This document shows positions 1-7,906 of a DNA stretch of 33,628 bases, piece after piece (the stretch's first letter is position 1; each line of letters begins with the position of its first letter). The notes under the pieces are model-generated. The model ran no database searches. It was not told the origin of the DNA and saw nothing but the letters and a program-made list of their open reading frames with translations. The translations under genes and the position numbers were made by a program. This stretch comes from CAZGAQ01 sp964523405 (GTDB lineage: Bacteria > Planctomycetota > Phycisphaerae > UBA1845 > Fen-1342). The stretch lies in contig CAZGAQ010000049.1 of NCBI GenBank assembly GCA_964523405.1, positions 1 to 33,628 of the forward strand. Reading direction: 5' to 3'.

Positions 1-275
1 ACGGCGCCGGGGGCCGCTTTGTAGCCGCGCGTGAGAATGGCGGGGCGACGGCCGAGGGCGCGCAGGCGGTGAATGATCTCGATGACGAGGGGTGTCTTGC
101 CGGTGCCGCCGGCGGCGAGATTGCCCACGCTGATAACCGGAATGGCGGCGCGCCGCACGGCGCCGGGGGCCACGTCATAGTAGAGGTTTCGCGCGGCGAT
201 GACGGCGGCGTAGGGCAGGGCCAGGGGCCACAGCAGCCCGTCGCGCAAGGCCGGAATGGGACCGGGTGCGGACAC
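1..275 (-). CDS. lpxK: Tetraacyldisaccharide 4'-kinase (LpxK), N-terminal part, cut by window edge
   Basis: LpxK phosphorylates the 4' position of the tetraacyl-disaccharide 1-phosphate lipid A precursor at the inner face of the cytoplasmic membrane. About 91 N-terminal residues are visible, and the gene runs off the left edge. A hydrophobic stretch (residues about 15-28) is followed by the family-typical P-loop GNLAAGGTGKTP at residues 51-62 and then by ILTRGYK, both hallmarks of LpxK. The reading frame is stopped upstream at about position 375. I chose GTG at 275, which gives the usual short N-terminal lead; a TTG at 332 is the alternative. No clear Shine-Dalgarno is seen for either. Its presence implies lipid A synthesis and so an outer membrane. 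Confidence 0.85.
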   Translation of the reverse strand, partial: MSAPGPIPALRDGLLWPLALPYAAVIAARNLYYDVAPGAVRRAAIPVISVGNLAAGGTGKTPLVIEIIHRLRALGRRPAILTRGYKAAPGA

Positions 276-413
276 GGGATGGGATTGTCGCGTGTGCGGA
301 CGCGAAACGCCACTGGTTGCACGCCGGAACAAGGCGGCGCGGTGCGGGGCGGGGCGAAAGACGCGGCGCGCGCATCAGACCGGGTTGGCCACGGTGGCCG
401 ACGCTGCGCCGGA

Positions 414-1346
414 CTAGAGCTTGAGCAGGCCGGCCTCCTGCTGCCAGCGGATGGCGCGCGGGATGCCCGCCGTCAGCGGGACCTGCGGCTGATACCCGAG
501 TACCTGGCGCGCCTTGCTGATGTCGGCGACGTAGCGCGTGACCTCGCCGGAGCGCGCGGGCTCGTACCGCGCGTTCGGCTCCTTCCGCAATGCCAGGGCA
601 ATCAGATTCACCAGGTCCATCAGGGTGGAGCCCTGGCCATAGGCGAGATTGATCGTCTCGCGCCGAATCTGGCCGGCGACGAGGAGATCGATCGCCCGCA
701 GGATGCCGCTGGTGCAGTCGTCGACCCAGGTGAAGTCGAGCACCTTGTCCGGGCCGAACACGACGATCGGTTGACCCTCGTTCACGCGCCGGATAAAGAG
801 CGGGATGACCCGCTCGAGACGTTCGAGATCGCAGTCGTAGCGCCCGTAGACGTTGCTGAAGCGAAAAACGATGTGCGGCAGGTCGTAGCACTCGGCGTAG
901 GAGTAGATGAACGCCTCGCCGGCGATCTTGGAGGCGCTGTACGGGCTCTCGGCGACGACGAAATCGGCCTGCGTTTCGTCCGTCACGTGGCGCTGGATGT
1001 CGCCATAGACCTCGCGGGAGCTGCCAAAAATCAGCGGGGTGCGGTGTTGGCGGGCGAACTCGAGCACGTTGAAGAGTGTCGCCACGTTCTCCATCGCGCG
1101 GTCGGGATGCTCGACGAGCTCAAACACCTTGGCGTGGGCGGCCAGATGGACAATGGCGTCGAAGCGCCCATCGGCGGGCAGCTTCGCAGGGCCACAGGCG
1201 GCGAGGTTGCAGATCGTCGTCGGGATGCGCTGGGTCCAGGTATTGGGGCGCCAATCGAGGCCGTGGACCTGGTCCCCGCGCTCCAGCAGGCGTAGGCCCA
1301 GGTTGGTCCCGATCTGTCCGCTCGAACCGGTAATCAGAATCCGCAT
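414..1346 (-). CDS. NAD-dependent sugar epimerase/dehydratase (extended SDR)
   Basis: A 310-residue extended short-chain dehydrogenase, probably acting on a nucleotide sugar for envelope polysaccharide. The N-terminal Rossmann motif TGSSGQIG carries G7, G10 and G13 for NAD binding. The catalytic pair is YSASK (Tyr136, Lys140), with serines at 109-110. The motif FRFSNVYG is typical of UDP-glucose 4-epimerase and dTDP-glucose dehydratase relatives. The exact substrate cannot be told. The start is ATG at 1346, preceded by GGAG with a 5-base gap; an in-frame TTG at 1361 has no ribosome site. It lies behind lpxK on the same strand with 138 bases between them and diverges from the Nudix-like gene at 1380 (33-base gap). 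Confidence 0.9.
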   Translation of the reverse strand: MRILITGSSGQIGTNLGLRLLERGDQVHGLDWRPNTWTQRIPTTICNLAACGPAKLPADGRFDAIVHLAAHAKVFELVEHPDRAMENVATLFNVLEFARQHRTPLIFGSSREVYGDIQRHVTDETQADFVVAESPYSASKIAGEAFIYSYAECYDLPHIVFRFSNVYGRYDCDLERLERVIPLFIRRVNEGQPIVVFGPDKVLDFTWVDDCTSGILRAIDLLVAGQIRRETINLAYGQGSTLMDLVNLIALALRKEPNARYEPARSGEVTRYVADISKARQVLGYQPQVPLTAGIPRAIRWQQEAGLLKL

Positions 1347-1379
1347 GGCGGCTCCGCGCAATTTCGAGTGATTGGACGG

Positions 1380-1808
1380 ATGAAGACGGAGTTTGTACCG
1401 TCAGGTGCCATGGATCGTCAACGCGGAGCCCGAACGGTGTATGCCTGCGGCGTGCTGTGGGGCCCGCCGGACCGTTGCCTGATCGTGCGTGCGACGAGTG
1501 CGGGCCCGTGGGAGTTTCCCGCGGCGGCGGTCGCGGCAGCCACCACGGCGGAAGAGACGCTGCGTCGGGTGTGCGCGACGCGTTTGGGGGTGCAGCTCGG
1601 AGAGATCATCGGGCAGGGGGAGCTTGTTCACGACGCGGCCGGCCGGCCAGCGGCTTACCGGTACTACGTGTGCCCGCTGCCGCGCGATGAGGTGCTGCCG
1701 CTGGGGTATGCCGAGGTGCGCTGGGTGGCGCTGGGAGAACTCGGCGAGTATGCTTTCTCCCCGGTGGCGGCACTGGTTGCGGAGCGCTTGCGCAGTGAGG
1801 TCCGGTAA
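1380..1808 (+). CDS. Nudix-fold protein with degenerate Nudix box
   Basis: A 142-residue protein with the length and pattern of a single Nudix domain: a beta-strand region VYACGVLW, then WEFP (residues 44-47), where Nudix hydrolases have W-x-x-P-G-G. Aligning to the Nudix box puts Arg63 and Gly70 in the expected places. The two glycines are Ala48-Ala49, the RE glutamate is Val64, and the metal-binding EE pair is Thr67-Arg68. So the fold seems kept and hydrolysis unlikely. It may bind a nucleotide-type ligand or serve as a scaffold (inference). The start is uncertain: ATG 1380, GTG 1368 or ATG 1410 (the last behind AGGTG). It diverges from the epimerase gene. Confidence 0.6.
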   Translation: MKTEFVPSGAMDRQRGARTVYACGVLWGPPDRCLIVRATSAGPWEFPAAAVAAATTAEETLRRVCATRLGVQLGEIIGQGELVHDAAGRPAAYRYYVCPLPRDEVLPLGYAEVRWVALGELGEYAFSPVAALVAERLRSEVR

Positions 1809-1934
1809 TAGCCGCGGCGGAACGGGGCAGCAGGGGTTGCGCGCGGCAGCGGTCCTGACCGGGGCCGCACGGGTAGCGCGGTCTGCGGGGGCGGGGGTTG
1901 CCCTGTGCCGGGAGCGCGCGGGCCGCCGATAGGT

Positions 1935-1965
1935 TGTCCGGACAGCGGCGGGACGGTGCGAACCG
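1935..1965. repeat. Palindrome and small hairpin upstream of the PilZ gene
   Basis: TGTCCGGACA (1935-1944) is a perfect 10-base palindrome. It is followed at 1952-1965 by ACGGT-GCGA-ACCGT, a 5-bp stem closed by a GNRA-type tetraloop. Both lie in the 187-base gap before the GTG at 1996. They could be an operator and a leader hairpin, but short palindromes are expected by chance in such GC-rich DNA. Confidence 0.25.
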
Positions 1966-1995
1966 TGCCGGCCGGGCAAATGCGAGGCCCATTGC

Positions 1996-3099
1996 GTGCG
2001 CATGGACAGCCAGACAGTGCAGCGCTTTCGGCAGCGGCTGGATAGCCGGATGCGCGTCGTGCACGGGATCAACCAGCGGGCGGCCGAGCGCTTCTCCTAC
2101 GCCGTTGAGCCGCTCGTCGTCGAGCTGACGGCGCGCGAAGAGCGGATCGTCGCCACCACGGCGGCCGGGCGGAACGTCAGCCAGACGGGGATCGGGCTGC
2201 TGAGCGACCAGTTCGTGTACCCGGGGACGCCGTGCAAAGTCACGCTGCGGACGCTGCATGGGCAGGCGGAGCCGGCGGTGGGGCGGGTGGCGCGGTGCCG
2301 GTATCTGGTAGGATCGGCGTCGCTGTACGAGCTGGGCGTGCAGCTCGAGCGCCCGATCGACCCCACGCTCTTTGCCAAAGAGGCACAGCGGGTGCTGATT
2401 CTGCTGGCGGGGGCCGCGCCGGAGCAGCAGGCGCTGGTCCGCGGGCTGCTCGAACCACTGCGCGTGGAGCTGACCACGGCCGCCGGGGCGGATGACGTAC
2501 GCCAAGCGACGGCGGAATGTGACTACGACCTCTTGCTGCTGGACCTGGAGGGCGTGGATGGGAACCCGTTTGAGTTGACGTGGGGGCTGCGCCGGGCGGG
2601 CTACCTGGGGTCAATTGTCGGTGTCACGCTGCGGGCGGCGCATCGGCTGCGCGAGTGGTGCGAGCAGGCGGGGCTGACGGGCTATCTGCCGAAGCCGGTC
2701 ACGCGGGACGCGCTGGTCGCGCTGGTCGAGCGGCTGCGCGTGGAGCCGCTGCTGAGTACGCTGCGCCATGATGTGGCGCTCGCCCCGTTGATCAACGAGT
2801 TCGTGGCCAGCCTGCGGGCGCGGGCGAAGCGGATGGTCGTCGCATTGGAGCGCGGCGATCTGACGGCGGTGTGGCAGACGGTGCTGAAACTGCGCGGCGA
2901 CGCGGGCTCGTACGGCTTCTACGAAATCACCGAAGAGGCCGAGCATGTGCAGTCATTGCTGTCGCTGGAAGTCCCGGCGCAACGGTACCGCGCTGCGCTG
3001 ACGGATCTGATTCACCTGTGTTTGGCGGCGCGTCCGGTGGCCGCGGCGCCGGACCCCGTCGGGCGGGCGCTGTTGGGGCGGTGCGCACCATCGCGTTAG
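1996..3099 (+). CDS. PilZ domain - receiver-like - Hpt-like signalling protein
   Basis: 367 residues in three parts. Residues about 25-120 form a PilZ domain with both c-di-GMP motifs: RxxxR (Arg28, Arg32) and NxSxxG (Asn60, Ser62, Gly65). Residues about 130-250 look like a response-regulator receiver: Asp183 ends a strand LLLLD, Thr211 and Lys233 (YLPKPV) are in place, but the acidic pair after the first strand is missing (LILLAGAAPEQ). Residues about 260-345 resemble an Hpt helical bundle; the H-x-L-K-G motif reads LKLRG, so the phosphoacceptor His is Leu297. I infer a c-di-GMP-responsive protein whose phosphorelay parts are structural. GTG 1996 has GAGG 8 bases upstream; ATG 2002 is the alternative. 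It converges on purN (49-base gap). Confidence 0.8.
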   Translation: MRMDSQTVQRFRQRLDSRMRVVHGINQRAAERFSYAVEPLVVELTAREERIVATTAAGRNVSQTGIGLLSDQFVYPGTPCKVTLRTLHGQAEPAVGRVARCRYLVGSASLYELGVQLERPIDPTLFAKEAQRVLILLAGAAPEQQALVRGLLEPLRVELTTAAGADDVRQATAECDYDLLLLDLEGVDGNPFELTWGLRRAGYLGSIVGVTLRAAHRLREWCEQAGLTGYLPKPVTRDALVALVERLRVEPLLSTLRHDVALAPLINEFVASLRARAKRMVVALERGDLTAVWQTVLKLRGDAGSYGFYEITEEAEHVQSLLSLEVPAQRYRAALTDLIHLCLAARPVAAAPDPVGRALLGRCAPSR

Positions 3100-3148
3100 C
3101 CACACGGGATCGGCGCGGGGGGATGGCCGGGGATTCCCATCGGCGGGG

Positions 3149-3784
3149 CTATTGCTGAAAACGCCGCAGCCACGCGACACCCTGGTCGGCCACCTGCTGG
3201 ATGACCTGGGGGTAAAGCTCGCGTTCGGCCACCCCCACGCGGGCGGCCAGGGTCTGCGGGGTGTCGCCCGGCTGCACGGGCACGCGGGCCTGCGCGATGA
3301 TCGGGCCGTGATCGTACTCGTTGTCAACGAGGTGGACGGTGCAGCCGCTCTCCGGCACGCCCGCGGTGAGGACGGCCGCATGCACGTGTGTGCCGTACAT
3401 GCCCAGGCCGCCGAAGTGCGGGAGCAGGGCCGGATGGATGTTCAGTGCCCGGCCCACGAAATGCGGGGGCATCTCCCAGAAGCACAGAAAGCCGGCCAGG
3501 ATGATGAGGTCGACCGCGGCGCGATCCAGGACGGCCGTAATCGCGGTGGAAAACGCGCTGGCGTCCGGGAAATCGCGACGGCGCAGAATCTCGACCGGCA
3601 GACCGGCCGCGCGGGCCAGTTCGACGCCGCGAACCGCACCGCGGGAGCTGATGACGGTGGCGATGGCGACGTTCCGCAGAGTTCCGGCGCGGATCCGGTC
3701 GATGAGGTTCTGCAGCGTGGAGCCGCCGCCGGAGATGAGGACTCCCAGGCGGAGGGGTGCGGCGGTTGTGGCGGGCGGGTTCAT
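3149..3784 (-). CDS. purN: Phosphoribosylglycinamide formyltransferase (PurN)
   Basis: Transfers a formyl group from 10-formyltetrahydrofolate to glycinamide ribonucleotide, the third step of de novo purine synthesis, in the cytoplasm. The protein has 211 residues, the usual length. The N-terminal phosphate-binding loop reads ISGGGSTLQNL (18-28). The catalytic Asn-His pair is in NIHPALLP (Asn115, His117), and the catalytic Asp is in the DNEYDHGP segment (Asp158). The start at ATG 3784 has GAGAAA just upstream; the reading frame stays open further upstream without family similarity. It stands alone, not next to other pur genes. It converges with the PilZ gene and diverges from the membrane protein at 3988. 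Confidence 0.93.
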   Translation of the reverse strand: MNPPATTAAPLRLGVLISGGGSTLQNLIDRIRAGTLRNVAIATVISSRGAVRGVELARAAGLPVEILRRRDFPDASAFSTAITAVLDRAAVDLIILAGFLCFWEMPPHFVGRALNIHPALLPHFGGLGMYGTHVHAAVLTAGVPESGCTVHLVDNEYDHGPIIAQARVPVQPGDTPQTLAARVGVAERELYPQVIQQVADQGVAWLRRFQQ

Positions 3785-3887
3785 GGTTTCTCGCGGGCGC
3801 GGCGGCCCCGGCGGGGGTGCTGCACGAAGGCCATCCGGGGGCCGCAAGTCGCGACCGGCGCGCCGTAGGCAGCCGCGGACGCCACGC

Positions 3888-3893
3888 TACAAT
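3888..3893 (+). promoter_or_regulatory. Probable -10 box (TACAAT) for the small membrane protein
   Basis: TACAAT lies about 95 bases upstream of the GTG at 3988, in the divergent gap with purN. No convincing -35 box is seen at 16-18 bases. Confidence 0.4.
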
Positions 3894-3987
3894 ATGCCGA
3901 CAAGAGCGGCAAGTGGCCCGGAGGAGCCCGGTTGCGGGCTGGCGGCGTGCGCCGGCGAAGCAGCAGACTGATGCATAGGGGCAACGC

Positions 3988-4353
3988 GTGGCAAAGAAGA
4001 GCCAGTTCACATACGAGAATCAGGCGAAGCTGAGCGTCGGCTTGGGGGGGCTGGGCGGGCTGGCCGTCTTGGGGGTGCTGGCGCTGATCGCGAAGAACTT
4101 CCACCGGGAGCTGCCGGCGATCATCTACAACCCGGAAGGCAAGTGGATCCTCGTGTTCGGCCTGGGAATGCTGGGGGCGCTGGTGACCAGCGCCGCGGGG
4201 CTGCTCGTCGGGCTGAACAGCGCGGGACAGAAGCGCAACACGCAGACGCGCCTGTCGTGGATCGGCTTTTTTGTGAACGCGGGACTGTTGACGCTGGCCC
4301 TGATCGCGGGACTCGCGTTCTACCTCATGCGCATGCCCACCGCACTCAAATAA
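3988..4353 (+). CDS. Small three-helix membrane protein, unknown function
   Basis: 121 residues. I do not recognise the family. A charged N-terminus (MAKKSQFTYENQAKLS) is followed by three hydrophobic helices: about 19-34 (Gly/Leu rich), about 51-73 and about 91-113, with a Gln/Lys/Arg-rich loop between the second and third. This predicts an integral cytoplasmic-membrane protein. GTG 3988 is preceded by AGGGG with about a 7-base gap. A strong hairpin directly follows the stop. It converges on the lipoprotein gene, so it is probably a single-gene unit. Confidence 0.75.
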   Translation: MAKKSQFTYENQAKLSVGLGGLGGLAVLGVLALIAKNFHRELPAIIYNPEGKWILVFGLGMLGALVTSAAGLLVGLNSAGQKRNTQTRLSWIGFFVNAGLLTLALIAGLAFYLMRMPTALK

Positions 4354-4373
4354 CGCGGCGCGCTGGCGCCGCG
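4354..4373. terminator. Perfect 8-bp hairpin between convergent genes
   Basis: CGCGGCGC, GCTG loop, GCGCCGCG begins on the base after the TAA of the small membrane protein. There is no T-run on the plus strand; on the minus strand it is followed by TTATTTG. It may be a bidirectional terminator for the converging genes. Confidence 0.45.
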
Positions 4374-4407
4374 ACGGGGGGGCCGGGACCCGGTCCGGGG
4401 CGAGGGG

Positions 4408-5013
4408 TTACCGTTCGCGCGAACCCAACTCCACGTTGCGGTCCTCGTGGCGGCCATGACGCTGCATGTAGTCGTCCGCGCGGGCTAGTACGCCGACGAA
4501 CTCTCCCCCGGTGATGGGGGCCAGTTCCCCGCCGCCCTCGGCGATGCGATGGTAGGTCAGCTCGCGCCACGCGTAGCGCCCCAGGCCCGTCAGGTTCCAG
4601 TTGATGCCGGTGTGAATGCCGGCCGCCCGGCAGATCATGAAGCCGACGGCGGCCCGGTTGAGCACGCGGTTGGACGCGTACTCCCAGTCCTTGCCAATCA
4701 CGTTCTCCGCGACCAGCGCGGCGGTGAGTTCGTCAAAACCGCCCGCGAACGCCTGGCCATGTGCCAGGGCGTAGACCGCGCGATAGGCCGGCTCGGCCGT
4801 CAAGTACGGTTGGTTGCTGACGTATTGGACCAGCTCGGCGTTCCCCGCGGCGGGCACGGCTGGTTGGGAGGTCGCGTGCATGCCGGTGGCGTGGCAACCC
4901 GTCGTGACGACCGTGAGGAGCCCCAGCCCGACCAGCAGACCGACGCGCCCCAGGTCGGGCAGCCGTCGCAGCCGGGGAAGCAGACGCTGTGCAAAGGAGG
5001 CAGGCGTGCTCAC
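4408..5013 (-). CDS. Putative lipoprotein coupled to the outer-membrane barrel gene
   Basis: 201 residues, family not recognised. The N-terminus has a basic region, a hydrophobic core (about 24-36) and a lipobox ending at Cys40 (VTTGC), so it is probably lipidated and anchored on the periplasmic side of a membrane. The mature part is soluble and largely helical, with conserved-looking aromatic and charged segments (YLTAEPAYRAVYAL, GRYAWRELTYHRIAEGG). GTG 5013 starts one base after the stop of the barrel gene, and GGAG lies 8 bases upstream inside that gene, so translational coupling is likely. That points to a shared role, possibly as an accessory lipoprotein of the barrel (inference). Confidence 0.75.
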   Translation of the reverse strand: MSTPASFAQRLLPRLRRLPDLGRVGLLVGLGLLTVVTTGCHATGMHATSQPAVPAAGNAELVQYVSNQPYLTAEPAYRAVYALAHGQAFAGGFDELTAALVAENVIGKDWEYASNRVLNRAAVGFMICRAAGIHTGINWNLTGLGRYAWRELTYHRIAEGGGELAPITGGEFVGVLARADDYMQRHGRHEDRNVELGSRER

Positions 5014-5014
5014 G

Positions 5015-6436
5015 TCAGAAGCTCCAGGTGAAGCCGGTGAAGATGAAGTGCCGCGTGTCCTGCTGGCTGTACGCGGACCCGGGGAAAAACGTGCCCCAGC
5101 GGATCGTCCAGGACAGGTCGGAGGAGAGGCGCCAGTTGATGAAGTAGTCCATCTCGGCGCCCACATAGCCGCTGTAGTTGTCCGCCAAGGGGTCGCTGAT
5201 CGCACCGCGCGACTGGTTCTTCGTGTAGAGGAACCAGTTGGTGCCCAGCTCCAGGTCGCGGAAGAGCTCGATCTTCTCCAGGGGCGCGAACGACCCGCCG
5301 ACTTTCCAGATATGCAGGTTACTCACGATGGGCGCCAGCGCGATGCCGGTGTCTCGCAGGCCGAAGCCGGCGAAGCTGGAGTCCTTCCGATCGCCGTAGT
5401 TGCCGCCCCGGGCACTGGTCGGGCTGTAGAGGCGGTTGCCGTCGCCGCTGCCAAACAGGTACTCGCCGACCAGACGCGGCCGCATGGGCACGTCAAAGAG
5501 CTTCTCGATACCGACGTCCCAGCCGAAAGACTCGACGTAGTCGCGGTCGAAGACGTCACCATCGCCGTAGCTGTGCCCCGTCTCGTAGACGACTTCGGCC
5601 CAGTAGTTCAAATTGTGGACGATGGTGCCTTTCGCGCCGCCGCCGAGATAGCAGCTATCGTAGCTGTAATTCTGGAACAGGTCGCGCGGGCGCTCGTCGG
5701 TGCGATCGTTGTTCCACAAGGCGTAGACGAACGGGACGTGCTGCTGCCAGCCTTCGTAGGCGAGCTGCACGCCGTAGAACAGCCGGTCGCTGTGGCTCTG
5801 CACCGCGGCGCTGCGGTCGATCGCGTTGGGGTAATTGAGGATCGACTTGCCGAACAGGCCCTGAATGCGGAACTGGTGAATCTTGCCGTCCAGCAGGACC
5901 GCCTCCATGGGCTGGTCAAGCGCGAAGCCGGTGCCGAAAACGACGGTCTGGCGGCCGATGCGGGCCTTGAGCTGCACCGGGTCGGTCGGCTGAGTCAGCC
6001 GAAACGCCTTGCCGAAGTCGATCTGGTACCAAACCTGCTCAAAATCGGGGCCCCACCAGTCTTCCTGGCGGTCGATCTCGTCGCCGGCGCGGAAGTGCGT
6101 GTACTGCAGCCGCATGCGCCCGAAAAACTCGTGGGCGCCACCGTCCGCGGTGAGGCGCGTCCAGACGGTCAATCCGGGACGCTGGATGAAGCGCGACTTC
6201 TGGAAACCGTCGCCATACTCGAACATGTAGTAGTCGAGCCAGCCGCCAACCTGCCAGTCGAAGAGCGACTCGAGCGGGGCCTGCCGCGCGCGGTCCTGGC
6301 GGAGTTGCTCGTCCAGGACGCGCTGCTGGCGGAAGAAACGGTTCTCCGCTTCGGACGGAGTGGGCTGGCCACGCACTTGCGGACTGCCCAGCACCAGGAC
6401 CACGAGCGCCGCCGTCAGTGTGCTGCTCACGCGCAT
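5015..6436 (-). CDS. Outer-membrane beta-barrel, alginate-export (AlgE-like) type
   Basis: 473 residues. A signal peptide (MRVSSTLTAALVVLVLGS, cleavage near residues 21-24) precedes a coiled, charged linker and then an aromatic, alternating-strand protein with many Gly/Tyr/Trp. The last residues, FTGFTWSF, end in Phe, as expected for Bam-inserted outer-membrane barrels. The segment GAEMDYFINWRLSSDLSW followed by FFPGSAY resembles the C-terminal part of alginate-export proteins. The likely role is export or uptake of an anionic polysaccharide or related solute; the substrate is unknown. The start is ATG 6436, with a weak ribosome site. The downstream lipoprotein gene is translationally coupled. 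Confidence 0.8.
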   Translation of the reverse strand: MRVSSTLTAALVVLVLGSPQVRGQPTPSEAENRFFRQQRVLDEQLRQDRARQAPLESLFDWQVGGWLDYYMFEYGDGFQKSRFIQRPGLTVWTRLTADGGAHEFFGRMRLQYTHFRAGDEIDRQEDWWGPDFEQVWYQIDFGKAFRLTQPTDPVQLKARIGRQTVVFGTGFALDQPMEAVLLDGKIHQFRIQGLFGKSILNYPNAIDRSAAVQSHSDRLFYGVQLAYEGWQQHVPFVYALWNNDRTDERPRDLFQNYSYDSCYLGGGAKGTIVHNLNYWAEVVYETGHSYGDGDVFDRDYVESFGWDVGIEKLFDVPMRPRLVGEYLFGSGDGNRLYSPTSARGGNYGDRKDSSFAGFGLRDTGIALAPIVSNLHIWKVGGSFAPLEKIELFRDLELGTNWFLYTKNQSRGAISDPLADNYSGYVGAEMDYFINWRLSSDLSWTIRWGTFFPGSAYSQQDTRHFIFTGFTWSF

Positions 6437-6547
6437 GGGGTTGACTCGCTTGGACCGCCGGCCCCGCACGGCCACCCGGCCCGAACCGGAACTGCGAACC
6501 GCGCCACAACCACGGGTTGGCCGATGTGCAAGCCCGCTGGCGGATGG

Positions 6548-6553
6548 TAGCAT
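6548..6553 (+). promoter_or_regulatory. Probable -10 box (TAGCAT) for the CYTH gene
   Basis: TAGCAT lies about 40 bases upstream of ATG 6595, in the divergent gap with the barrel gene. If used, the predicted start point near 6560 leaves too little leader for ATG 6571 and favours 6595. Confidence 0.3.
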
Positions 6554-6594
6554 GCCCCCGCGTGCTGGAGATGTCAACGGGGGCCGGTGGCCAG

Positions 6595-7161
6595 ATGGCC
6601 TGCGAGTACGAGCTCAAGTTTCGGTGCCCGGACCACGCGGCGGTCCGCGCGGCGCTCCACGCGCAAGGCGGTGTGCTCGCACGGCGCGTGCAGGAGCACA
6701 ATCGGTTGTACGACCGCGCCGACGGTACCCTGCGCGCCGCGGACTGCGGACTGCGGCTCCGCTGCGCCACGCCACTGGACGGCGGTCCCCCGGTACCGGC
6801 GCTGTTGACCTACAAGGGGCCGCGGGCGTCCGGCGTGGTGAAGGTCCGCGAGGAGCTGGAGACCGCGGTGGGGGATGCCGGCGTGTTGGCGACCATGCTG
6901 ACACGACTGGGGTACCGGGTCAGCGTGGAGTTCGCGAAACGGCGCGAGACGTGGCGGTTCGGCGAATGCCTCGTGATGCTCGATGAATTGCCGCGCCTGG
7001 GCGGGTTTCTGGAGATCGAGGGCCCCGGCACCGCCGCGCTCGAGGCGGCGCGCGGGCGGTTGGGGCTGGCTGACGCCGCGCCGCTCCGCGAGACCTACCT
7101 GGCGCTGATTGCGCAGCACGTGACGCCGGGGCCGGACGGCACGCTGCGGCTGGACTTCTGA
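6595..7161 (+). CDS. CYTH-domain protein (CyaB / thiamine-triphosphatase-like)
   Basis: 188 residues, one complete CYTH domain, a tunnel fold that binds triphosphates with a divalent metal. The signature ExExK is at the N-terminus (EYELKFR; Glu4, Glu6, Lys8). It is followed by LRLR, the strand TYKGP, the basic-acidic KVREELE, the pair KRRETW and the late acidic strand FLEIEG, all family features. Members include class IV adenylate cyclase, thiamine triphosphatase and inorganic triphosphatase; which reaction applies cannot be read from sequence. ATG 6595 puts the ExExK at the usual place; ATG 6571 is possible but its GGAG is adjacent. It is 28 bases ahead of a methyltransferase gene, probably one operon. 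Confidence 0.85.
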   Translation: MACEYELKFRCPDHAAVRAALHAQGGVLARRVQEHNRLYDRADGTLRAADCGLRLRCATPLDGGPPVPALLTYKGPRASGVVKVREELETAVGDAGVLATMLTRLGYRVSVEFAKRRETWRFGECLVMLDELPRLGGFLEIEGPGTAALEAARGRLGLADAAPLRETYLALIAQHVTPGPDGTLRLDF

Positions 7162-7189
7162 AGACGACGGGCGCAAAGGACGATGACGG

Positions 7190-7906
7190 ATGAGTGAGCT
7201 GGAGAGCGCGGCCGTTCCCCCGATCGAGCACCTGCCGACGCGCGCCGGCTACGACCGCTGGGCGGAGATCTATGACGGCGAGAATAACCCGCTGATCGCG
7301 CTCGAGGAACCCGAGGTCGACCGGCTGCTGGGCGAGGTGCGGGGGCTCGCGGTGGCGGATATCGGCTGCGGCACGGGGCGGCACGCGCTGCGCCTGGCGG
7401 CGCGGGGGGCCCGGGTGACGGGGCTGGATTTTGCCGCGGGGATGTTGGCCAAGGCGCGGGCCAAGCCGGGGGCGGAGGGGATTCTGTTCATACAGCACGA
7501 TCTGGCGCGCCCGCTGCCGCTGCCGGACAAGTGTTGCGATGCGGTGGTGTGCGGACTCGTCCTGGAGCACATCGCCGATCTGCGGCTGCTCTTCGCGGAG
7601 ATGGGACGCATCGGTCGGCCGGACGGGCCGATCGTCGTGTCCGCCATGCATCCGGCGATGATGCTGCGCGGCATCACCGCCCGCTTCACGGATCCCGCGA
7701 CCGGGCGCGAGACGCGGCCGCACAGTCACACGCACCAGATCTCGGATTTCGTCATGGCGGCGCTGGCGGCGGGGCTGCGCATCGATTACGTCGGAGAGCA
7801 CCCGGTGGACGCGGCGCTGGTGGCGCGCTCGCCGCGCGCCGGCAAGTACCTCGGCTGGCCGCTGCTGCTCATGCTGCGGCTGCGGCCGGGAGCGGCTTCA
7901 CTTTAG
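7190..7906 (+). CDS. Class I SAM-dependent methyltransferase
   Basis: 238 residues. The SAM-binding motif I VADIGCGTGRH is at 55-65, motif II has the acidic GLDFA after the second strand, and VCGLVLEHIADL matches the post-motif typical of Methyltransf_11/25-type enzymes. Before it, the segment YDRWAEIYDGENNPL is common in small-molecule methyltransferases of this type. The substrate is unknown. It follows the CYTH gene by 28 bases on the same strand. It converges on the alkaline phosphatase gene across 136 bases that contain imperfect inverted repeats but no T-run. Confidence 0.87.
   Translation: MSELESAAVPPIEHLPTRAGYDRWAEIYDGENNPLIALEEPEVDRLLGEVRGLAVADIGCGTGRHALRLAARGARVTGLDFAAGMLAKARAKPGAEGILFIQHDLARPLPLPDKCCDAVVCGLVLEHIADLRLLFAEMGRIGRPDGPIVVSAMHPAMMLRGITARFTDPATGRETRPHSHTHQISDFVMAALAAGLRIDYVGEHPVDAALVARSPRAGKYLGWPLLLMLRLRPGAASL

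Noticed and set aside
69..1295. Long open frame on the plus strand opposite the epimerase gene
   Set aside because: Antisense to a gene with clear catalytic motifs; composition is low-complexity and typical of a GC-rich shadow frame.
2002..3099. ATG 2002 as start of the PilZ gene
   Set aside because: GTG 1996 has GAGG at an 8-base spacing; the ATG would have it too far away. The difference is two residues.
4814..6550. 578-codon open frame on the plus strand
   Set aside because: Runs opposite the outer-membrane barrel gene; no recognisable motif and no ribosome site, whereas the minus-strand frame has a signal peptide and barrel features.
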